Positions 35,714-47,041 of a stretch of DNA of 47,041 nt are shown in pieces (position 1 is the stretch's first letter; each line of letters begins with the position of its first letter). The notes below the pieces were generated by a model. That model was not told the DNA's origin, did no database searches, and saw only the letters and a list, made by a program, of their open reading frames with translations. The position numbers and the translations under genes are program-made. The stretch is from Trichosphaerium sp. ATCC 40318 (lineage: Eukaryota; Discosea; Flabellinia; Trichosidae): positions 1 through 47,041 of the forward strand of contig JALMLS010000546.1 of NCBI GenBank assembly GCA_038496445.1, written 5' to 3'.

Positions 35714-36709
35714 CTAACTCTTCTCACTTGGAGCTAATTTCCTAGATACAAACTCTTTGTAAAGTTGTGGACATACCCTTGTTTGAGATATAGCTAGAGT
35801 TATTGGTGTCTGCCCTGTGTTATCCTTCTGGAGGTGATTGGCGCCGTGATCAAGTAAATACGCTAGAATGGACGGCTTCCTACCTGCCACGGCTAAGAAC
35901 AAAGCGCTAAATCCTTGTTTTTGATGCGTTTGATTAACATTTGCTCCACGTTCGACAAGCAGTTTGACACACTCTAGACTTCCAAACTCACACGCCATCA
36001 TGAGCGCTGAACACCCATTATCTCTCACATCGTTTACAGGAGAGTCATTATCCAACAGTACTTTGAGAACCTCTACTTTTCCATTTTCTGCAGCACACAT
36101 AAGCGCATTGGCTCTGTTTCTCATAATAGTGGCTGGTTTTGCTCCCTTGGATATCAAAAACTCAGCGATAGAAGCATGTCCGTTGCTTGCAGCAGTCATT
36201 AAAGCTGTATAACCGTCTTGTCTCTGAGCATTTACGTCAACGCCTTGTTCAATCATTATCTTGGCTAGCTCAAGCGATCCACTGTCAGTAGCAGCCATGA
36301 GGGAGTTGTATCCGCTAGGTTTTGTTGCTTTCACGTTTGCACCCGATTTAATGAGCGCATCCACCGTGTCTACGCTGCCGGATGTACAGGCAATCAAGAA
36401 TGGGGTATATCCACTGTGTTCAGCTGCATTCGGATTAGCTCCTTGTTCAAGCAATATTTTAACAATGGCAAGCTGTTTTGCTGCTACTGCATCCATTAAA
36501 GGCGTAACGCCTCTAACGTACGGTTTATTCACGTTAGCGCCTTTAGTTATCAACAAATTAACCATTTCTAAATACCCATTGCGTACTGCAAGCACCAGTA
36601 GAGGTATACTAGGGCTAGATTCCTCTGGGTAGGGTTTCCCTTCCAACTCTCTTTTAACGCAATCTATGTCATTGTTTTTGACAGCTTTCTGTAACACAGC
36701 GTATGCCAT
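35714..36709 (-). CDS. ankyrin-repeat protein
   Basis: A single-exon frame of 331 residues made almost wholly of nine ankyrin repeats, from PLLVLAVRNGYLEMVNLLI at about residue 36. Units follow the standard 33-residue pattern G-x-T/S-x-L-x-x-A ... L-x-x-x-G-A-x-x-N/P. No other domain is present. It is convergent with the F-box/TPR-like gene (about 215 bp apart). It acts as a protein-binding scaffold; partners are unknown. A CACGTG lies about 55 bp upstream of the start. Confidence 0.95.
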   Translation of the reverse strand: MAYAVLQKAVKNNDIDCVKRELEGKPYPEESSPSIPLLVLAVRNGYLEMVNLLITKGANVNKPYVRGVTPLMDAVAAKQLAIVKILLEQGANPNAAEHSGYTPFLIACTSGSVDTVDALIKSGANVKATKPSGYNSLMAATDSGSLELAKIMIEQGVDVNAQRQDGYTALMTAASNGHASIAEFLISKGAKPATIMRNRANALMCAAENGKVEVLKVLLDNDSPVNDVRDNGCSALMMACEFGSLECVKLLVERGANVNQTHQKQGFSALFLAVAGRKPSILAYLLDHGANHLQKDNTGQTPITLAISQTRVCPQLYKEFVSRKLAPSEKS

Positions 36710-37118
36710 GCTATTTACTAGTTTACAGTTGCTAAATGGATGAAATTAAGGAAGAGCAAGTCTGACCACGTGCAACTAAACGACGCGTAAGATATAGGGT
36801 AACTTTAAATTCACCTGACAACAACTTCTGGTCCTGAGCATAGGGTCGTATCATCCTACTAAAGCTGTGTGATCAATTTAAAACCTGCTTATGGTGCTCA
36901 CTGCTCTTATGACTCGAGTAAGATCCGAAATTAAAATTTGTACTGCCCTATCTAGAATAGGTACAGGTGGCGCTGTTACAGAAGTAGTTCTATAGAAACG
37001 CGGGTGGAGTTATTGCCAAGGCTCTGAACTAAGTAATACACTATTAAAAAGTTTGTCCTTTGAAAATTCGTCGTTTTTTGAAAAAGTTTTTTGTTCAGAT
37101 ATTCTTCCGTTGATAGCA

Positions 37119-40317
<3,199 letters not shown>

Positions 40318-40710
40318 AAAAAAAAAAAAGACATCAGTATTTACAATTAAACTTGATTTTTACACAATACTGGTTTTTTGACTATTAACTTTGGTGAGTT
40401 TTAAAGCGAATGACCTCCAAAATTCAACATTGTTTTTTAAGGAGGGTTTGTAATTGCCGTTTCTATTGCAAAGACTATAAATTTCGATAGGATCTGTGAC
40501 AACATTTCTTGCATTTCATTTTTGTTTGCTACAAAGCTGCTCGTTTCCATACATTGTTTAATCACAACAGCACACACTATTAATAAAAACCATAGGCAAT
40601 TGATCTCCGACTATTATTCATTGGGGGTACAGGATGCGAACTCTAATATGAACTAACTTAAGCCATATTTTTAAAGAAAACTGATAATATTTATTACAAC
40701 ACCAAAAGGT

Positions 40711-42723
40711 TTAGTATGGTTGTGGTTGTCCTTCTGTATTGTACACTTGTGGTGGTGGACCTCCCGTATTGTAAGGCGACGGTTGGTAATGAGTGGTGTG
40801 ATGTTCCACATGAGTGACTTGAGGTTGAATAGGCTGACCCATTGGTACAAACTCTTGCTGAACAGGTTGTGTTTGAATTACAGTAGGTTGTATTGTTGTC
40901 ATTGGAACTTCTGTATGAGTTGTAGTTGTAGTTGTTGTTATAGTTTTACCGCCAGTGCTTGCCTTAGCTGCGCATATGCTGCCGAAAATGGTTAACATTT
41001 GTAATAGGTTAAAAACCAAAAAAAGCAATTTGACAAGAAGTAATAACGTACCCACAACCGCAAACGCACACAATAATAGCGATGATACAAATAACACATA
41101 TAGCAAAACCAATACCAAATATAATACCGAGAAGTCTGCCAAAAGCAGTAATACCATCAAGAGCATCATTGAAGCCTGGTTTTTTTTAGAAGAAGAGTAA
41201 GTACCCTTCTGGTTATTTATAAATAAACGCTAGTCTTACCTGGGATAGTACGTGGGATAGGTGTTGTAAAATCAATTGATGCAAAGTCAGTGCAAGCCGC
41301 AGCTGACACAGTATTGACAACAGTAGAAAGTGATGAGAAACTGCTGACACTGAATGAAGCCTTTTGTGTGCTGTTGGGTAAGTTGGATGCAATGTAGTCC
41401 AATACAGCTCTGTTAATACCTTAAAAAATGATGTTAATAGAAGACGCTAGATTTTGTACACAAAAAAATGAAGAAAGAAGGAAAACGAATGCATAAAACT
41501 TGTGTTCCAAAAAAACAAAAAAAAAAAAAAAGCTGCTGAAATTTTCCTTCAGAAAGATAAGCTGTTTTTTTATCAACGGTTCTACTGTGTCAACTACTGG
41601 TACAGTATTGTAGTGTGAATTTTAATGAAATGAAATAGCGCTCGGTAGCAAAAAAGATAGGTTGAGAAAAAATACTAGCAGACATTAAAGTGTACCTGAC
41701 CCAACACCAACAGCAACGCGGTATACGCGTTGGTTATTTGCCTGTACTAGGGAATTGTATAATTCGTCTAAGTCACTATCCTGACCGTCTGTCACGATAA
41801 TTGCTACCTAACACGGAAGGTTAGACAAAGTTAGTTTGACTTTGAAACAAAAATTGTTGAGAACCTTGGGCTTAGTTTGTCCAGACATTAATGAAGTGGC
41901 TTCTGTAATACCACATGCAATGCATGTAGATCCTGCGTCCACACTAACAAAACCTGTAGGTAAAAGTATACATTAGTCTAAATATCCAAATTAAAATAAA
42001 ACTCGTTTTTTCAAAGAAAGCCAAAAAAAAGGCTTAACGTTTTGGTTATTTTGTCACTCATACAAAACAAAATAGTTAACATTTATTCTCATTACCTTGC
42101 AGGGAAGACGAAAATTCACTTTCGGTAGGTGTTGGTGTCCTAATGGTGCGACCTTTGCTTCCAAAGGCTACCAAGCCAATTGCAGGTGTTCCAGCTTATG
42201 TAATGTTAGATCGAAGCAGTTTAGAATTACAAACGGTAAACGAATATACAGAATTTGAGAAAAAAGTGTATGTACATTACGTACACGCATATAAGCTGCT
42301 AGCAACATTATCAGCATAATCCTTTTCATCTCTAAACTCGCTTGAGCTAATACTTCCAGACTCGTCCAATACTACAATGTAAGCTGTCAGCACGAATTCG
42401 TTTACAATATCATAAGTTCTTAAGCTATTTTGGTTTTGGCACAAAACGAAAAATCCATTGTTTGGTTTTGTTGGGCGTGGCCTACGTACCAAACGTAACA
42501 ACAGAAGGCTGGCAAGTAGTAACCTAAGCTTTTGGTAAGAATTTGTTGGTACCCCCTAAAGGAACCGAAACCGCAATCTTACAGGAGCTGATGGCGCTAC
42601 TGGCCCTGATACTGCTGGAGCTGCCGGTGCGGCTGGGGCTGGCGCCACTGGGGATGTAGGCTGCCCCATTGAGGAGCTAAAGCATATCAACAAACCCAAG
42701 ACAACTAGATACCCTGTGGCCAT
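40711..42723 (-). CDS. type I membrane protein with VWA domain
   Basis: ATG at 42723-42721 begins a signal peptide (MATGYLVVLGLLICFSSSMG) and an Ala/Pro-rich stalk (APAAPAAPAVSGPVAP). A von Willebrand A domain follows with complete MIDAS: DESGS in AYIVVLDESGSISSS, Thr in DAGSTCIACG, Asp in AIIVTDGQDSD. A strongly hydrophobic span (FGIGFAICVICIIAIIVCV) precedes a cytoplasmic tail rich in Thr, Gln and Pro (TTTTTTTHTEVP, TQPVQQEFVPMGQP), ending GQPQPY-stop. The likely role is adhesion or capture of a ligand at the cell surface. The exact splice sites of the five or more introns were only partly resolved. Confidence 0.85.
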
Positions 42724-43342
42724 CGCAGTTGCGTGTATTGTAATTTTTGTTGTGAGAAATGTTGACTTCTTTTTTTGAACAACAATTTGTTTGGTTTTTT
42801 GAACAAGAATTGTTTTTTCCACTCCCAAAATCGTTAATGCCATCGTCTGTTGTTTGGTGTTTGACGTAATAATGTATTTGCCATTTACGGGTATTGGCAT
42901 ATTGCTACCCGTTAATTTACAAATGAAGGAAAACGGGTCTGTTTGGTAAGGCAGCTGTATATTCGTCTCGATAGATCAAACGCATTACCTATGTGGCTAA
43001 ATGTCTGTTTTTTCTCGGTGTTACGTCACCAATATATTCAGGTATTGTAGCGTACTCGACTGAAACTGCTTTTTGGGTACACAATACGTTTGCACGTATT
43101 CTAAAAAAGCTGTTTTTGTGATTTGGTGCGCATTATTACTTTTTAACGCTTGATAGTTATCTACTATGAGGCGCTGTACCACAACGAGCTGGTATACAAT
43201 CAAAGCGTAGCAATCTAGTTTCAAACAAGACACATGGAACCATGTTACGTTCTGGTGTCAAAGCGTTTCTGTAGATTTTTATATTACGGCTTTGAACAGT
43301 TTTTCTTGTGGTAACGTGTGACGCGCTCTGTTTGGTAACGCT
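42724..43342. other. divergent intergenic region, no supported gene
   Basis: This lies between the VWA gene and the Cys-rich gene. Overlapping short minus-strand frames (43021-43233, 43157-43378) lack motifs. Confidence 0.4.
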
Positions 43343-44364
43343 ATGAACGAGAATTACGAACCTCAAACGAACCCTCAAGAGCTTGAGAGCGCTTGTTTGC
43401 CTCTAGCTAAGCAGTACTACGATGCTGGGTGTAATCTAGACAATTTGTTGGGGTACGTCGCATCTCGGCTGAGTTTACGCTACATGAGCGTCGCAATTTA
43501 CTAAAGGGCAAGATAGGGTCTTCCTTAAGTACTTTGGAGTGTTTTAACTTTTTATTTATTTATTATTTGCGCAAATAGTGTTTTACTGTGCCGCTTCAAG
43601 TGTCGCTTTGCGTTGTGCTATAAACTAAGTACTGTAGGAGTGAAACGTCATCTGCAGTGTCAAATACTTGTAATGCGCTTGGTACATCCCTGAAGCTATG
43701 CATATCGCAGTCCCTTGTCAGAAAATCTACATGGCGTAGTTTGGAAAGTTGTATGAATAGCAAAGAAAGGCAGAATTTGAGTGGTGAAGCGAGAGACAAC
43801 TTTTGCAACTACGAACAACAGTTGGTGCTTGATGAATACGATGCTTTGTATCATACACGCATTGCAGAGCCAAAAAAATTGCTTGAAATTACAGATTTTG
43901 ACACATGGGCGTACGCTTCTTGTCACTTTTTTTTTTTTTTTTTTTTTTGAAATTGCCATTGAAACTAAGTCAATATTTTCAGACCTGGGACTGAAGGCCT
44001 GCAGCAAAGTATAAGTAAGATGAAAATAGGATTTTTTAATGCACGTAAAACGTACAACTTGGGAGAGGAAGACCAAGCAGAGTTTGATGAACAGCTTAAG
44101 AAGTATCGCCGATTGCTCTTTTTGGGTAAGTCATATTTTGATATATTAGTTTGACATACGAGTGGGTTTACTTCTGTATTACTTACAATATATACCATAG
44201 GTAAATACCAGTGTCCAGTATCTCTTTACTATTGTGAGAGTTGTTACACAGACAAGAAACGAAAAGACAGGAGCTGTGCGCAACAAACACAAGATCTCAT
44301 AAAATGTGCTAGCTTGTATTCTACATGGGCTTACCTACTGCGTGGTAAAACATTCAACAAATAG
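43343..44364 (+). CDS. unrecognised Cys-rich protein, four exons
   Basis: I do not recognise this gene. Exons join in phase: MNENYEPQTNPQELES (from 43343, donor GTACGT), then SETSSAVSNTCNALG to EITDFDTWA (donor GTACGC), then PGTEGLQQSISKMKIGFF to KYRRLLFLG, then KYQCPVSLYYCESCYTDKK to the stop TAG at 44362-44364. It has about ten cysteines, a C-x-x-C pair (YYCESCYTD) near the end, no signal peptide and no membrane span, so it is probably intracellular and perhaps metal-binding. One intron carries an uninterrupted run of about 20 T (43927-43948). Confidence 0.6.
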
Positions 44365-44789
44365 CGTATGTACGGTATTTTTTTTCCTGAAGACGGCAGT
44401 TAAATGGAATGTAAGATAAAAAAAAAAAAAAGTTAAACTATGCAAACAGTTTTGTTATCTTACAAATAGCGTTACCCTTTTGCGCCTTTGGTACAATTGT
44501 TTTAATTCTTTCAAATCTTGGATTACCGGGCTCCTTATTTGGCGTCAACGCTCATTCGGTGAGCACCCTAAAGGGCTGTATGTTCTGCGTACCCCTTTTT
44601 TTTATGTCATGCAATCGACGTGTCAATTTGAACACTAAATTAGCTTCGTCCAATGAAACGGCGTTATGAATTTAATTGGTTGTAAAGCGTTGTAAGATGA
44701 CGTCGAAATTGAAAAAAAAAAAGTTGTTAAGGGTGAGTGGCTGAATTATAATCGCTGAATATTTCAAAAGAAGAATTGTTGGCAGCATC
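44365..44789. other. intergenic, no supported gene
   Basis: This is the promoter region of the UBX gene and the 3' flank of the Cys-rich gene. No gene is seen. Confidence 0.4.
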
Positions 44790-47041
44790 ATGTCATTTAT
44801 TCTCGTTCAAGGCGGCACCAAGCTCAAAATACAAGTGACAGCGTCAAAAACGTTAGCTGCTGTACTTGAAGACTTTTGTTCGCAAAAAGGTTTGGACGCA
44901 ACTGCGTGGACATTACAGAAGGGAAATAAACAATTAGATCTATCGCTGCCGCGTAGACTTACGGGATTGCCTAATAACGCCACTCTTACGTTGGTAAGGC
45001 GAAAGAAAGGAGGTGAGCATTGCCGTCAGTTGATTTTAACTTTCTGCTAAAACTTTTCAGCCACCAAGGTAGTTATAGCGCTTCAGCATCCTAAAGGCAG
45101 AGAACAGAGCCAATTCAATAGCTCTCAATCATTATGGGACGTTTTGGTACGTAGCCAACTGAGCCCTCTCCTCGTACGCGCTAATAAAAACAGGTTGCCG
45201 CGGAAGAATCAAAAAAAATACCGTTCGTAGCTGTTGAAGGCCCACATCCCAAAAACAAGAAAAAAATGGTGTACATGCAACCCGTGGTTACAGTACAAAA
45301 CAAAGAAGTGCGTTTAAATGAAAAACAAATTATTTGTAGAGTACGACAATTTTTTTTTTGTAACGCTTTTTTCCGTTTAGTACAACACGAATCAAATACT
45401 TCGCTCCACCACCCTCAGCTCTATTGGACTGGTTTCTGGACGTCACATGCTTCGTCTGCGCTACACACCAACAGATATTTCCTTGGCCGAGTTTGTAGAG
45501 CGTGACAGCAAATCTCAGGTGCGCATTTGTTTCTCATCATACCATCAAAACGTTTTTCGAACCGTTTCACTCAGTACACTTTTACGTGTAGTGAGGTTAA
45601 GATTTTTTGATCAACTTGTTTTAACAACGTGACAGGCTGTGGAGAAAGTAGCACAAGAGCAAGCCGCTGAAGAAAAACGTGTTAAGAAAGCTGCAGCTAT
45701 AGAGAAAGGAAAGAAAGCCGCACTTGAGCGTGAAGAGCGTATAAAGGTACTCAAAGAAGAAGAACAGCGAAAAAAAAAGGAAAACGAAGCCAGGCAAAAG
45801 GTGTTAAGGTAACGTGTTTTGCACATTCTGATTTGTGAGTATTGTTTGTGCTTACATACTTTGTAGAGAGGCGTATGAAAAAGAACAGTTGGCACGTGCA
45901 GAAAAAGAAAAGAAAGACAAGGAAAACTACGAGAGACAACAAGCAAAGAAGGCACTCCAAGATGCTGAGAAGTGCGGATTAAACAAGTTGTTGTTAGTTT
46001 ATTAATGTGTTATCTTGCCCTAGGCATAAGGCACTGAAGGAACGCGAAATGCAAGAACAAGCTGAAATGCAAGAAAGATTTAAGCTTTTGTCTTCTTGGG
46101 GAGGTGGTGAAGCGAAAGACAAGGAAGATACAACTAAAGACAAGGATGAGCGCCCTGCCAAAGTATGTTGCATCGGGTAGAATTGCGTGAGTTAACCGTT
46201 TTTGATCACTAGCGTATGAAGCTCGGTGAGGGAACGATTGATCTTCGCAAAGGAGATAGCGAGTTGCGCAAGACAACAACTAAGCTAATGCGTATGAAGA
46301 CAGAGAAAGAACGTGAACGTGATTTTGGTATTCCTAAAGAGGTATTGCTGCCACTTTTTTTTTGCTCTTTGACTTACAGTGTGTAGCCATGTCCGCGTTG
46401 TGTTCAAGTATTTGCAGCATCAACAAAGCCATTCAATGTGGCGTCAAGTACGTTGCTAGAGCTGCATAAGCCTTAATTTTTACTGTTATTTCAAATGAAT
46501 TTATTTGGTACCTAGTTGAGGTTCCAGAGGATTTTTATCATATTTCATCAGATGATATGAAGAAAATCGTAGCAGCCAAGCAGGCTGAAAAACGTGAGGA
46601 ACAACAGCGCACATCGGTATTAATGACAAAGGAAATGCGTGAACGTAAAAAGACACAACAATTACGTCGATTCCGAAAGGTGCAGTTCTCTCTTCTTTTT
46701 TGTTTAACGCTGTAAAGGCAGTTACTCACATACACTATTTTAGACGTATATTCGTGTGAGATTTCCAAATAGAATGGAGTTACAAGCAACGTTTTGGTCT
46801 ACAGAGACTAACCAACACTTGATTGACTTTGTCAAAAGCTCTTTGGCTAATCCGGAACTCAAATTTTATCTCTGTATCCTCCTCTGTTTTTATCTTTTTT
46901 TTTTGAGTCGCATTTCATACTCATTTACGATTTTGTGTTTCCTTGACAAACAAGACACAACACCACCGCCTAAGCACTTGGACGCAAAAGCAAACTTCAA
47001 AGCACAAAGATTCTTACCTGCAGCACTCGTTCACTTTGGCC
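44790..47041 (+). CDS. UBX-domain protein of TUG/ASPSCR1 type (3' end outside window)
   Basis: ATG at 44790 starts a TUG-type N-terminal ubiquitin-like domain (FILVQGGTKLKIQVTASKTL, LTGLPNNATLTLVRRKK). A second ubiquitin-like stretch follows (QPVVTVQNKEYNTNQIL ... PTDISLAEFVER). Next comes a long charged coiled coil (VEKVAQEQAAEEKR ... EREMQEQAEMQERFKLL), then DFYHISSDDMKKIVAAK, LMTKEMRERKK and the UBX domain (TYIRVRFPNRMELQATFW, PELKFYL, TPPPKHLD, FLPAALVHFG) up to the window edge. Family members bind the AAA ATPase p97/Cdc48 and control its assembly and membrane traffic. Eight or more short introns are present; the last residues lie outside. Confidence 0.9.

Overview
This window is nuclear DNA of a microbial eukaryote. 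The genes are AT-rich and densely packed. Most are cut by short introns (about 50-250 nt, a few possibly 25-50 nt) with T-rich 3' ends, and several core genes are unmistakably eukaryotic: cytosolic ArgRS, mitochondrial PCCB, a Ran-type GTPase, an OGFr-domain protein and a TUG/ASPSCR1-type UBX protein. The standard code fits, because family-typical C-termini are followed by TAA, TAG and TGA. I cannot name the species. The yeast-like ArgRS, the F-box/repeat proteins, the secreted hydrolases and the protein-kinase-like gene fit a free-living or saprotrophic protist or an early-diverging fungus-like lineage; this is inference. I saw no rRNA, tRNA, CRISPR or insertion sequence.

Layout. 1-5.8 kb is an accessory block: the tail of a MORN_2-repeat gene, a secreted propeller-like gene (copy A) with an inverted copy of its own promoter/start region beyond its 3' end, and a type I membrane protein with PLAT-like ectodomain repeats. 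6.6-10.5 kb holds a WD-like gene with frame problems and a decayed ORF. 10.5-15.1 kb holds a protein-kinase-like gene and an OGFr-domain gene. The latter is divergent, over 118 bp, from the 13-exon ArgRS gene (15.2-19.3 kb). 19.7-27.2 kb is a second accessory block: two F-box/MORN_2 genes, a degenerate Ran-like GTPase and propeller copy B with a stray fragment of a third copy. 28.4-33.1 kb carries two secreted hydrolases, an S66 LD-carboxypeptidase and a GH10 xylanase, around an F-box/LRR gene. 33.9-36.7 kb has an F-box/TPR-like gene and an ankyrin gene. 37.1-40.3 kb is PCCB. 40.7-42.7 kb is a VWA-domain membrane protein. 43.3-44.4 kb is an unrecognised Cys-rich gene. 44.8 kb to the end is the UBX gene, cut by the window edge.

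How the genes fit together. Core genes sit between expanding accessory families. The secretome part (PLAT receptor, VWA receptor, propellers A and B, S66, GH10) points to contact with bacteria and plant polymer. The F-box proteins (two with MORN_2, one LRR, one TPR-like) point to ubiquitin-ligase adaptors. Two sequence habits run through the window: 5' splice sites are mostly GTACG- rather than GTAAG-, and CACGTG is far more frequent than chance.
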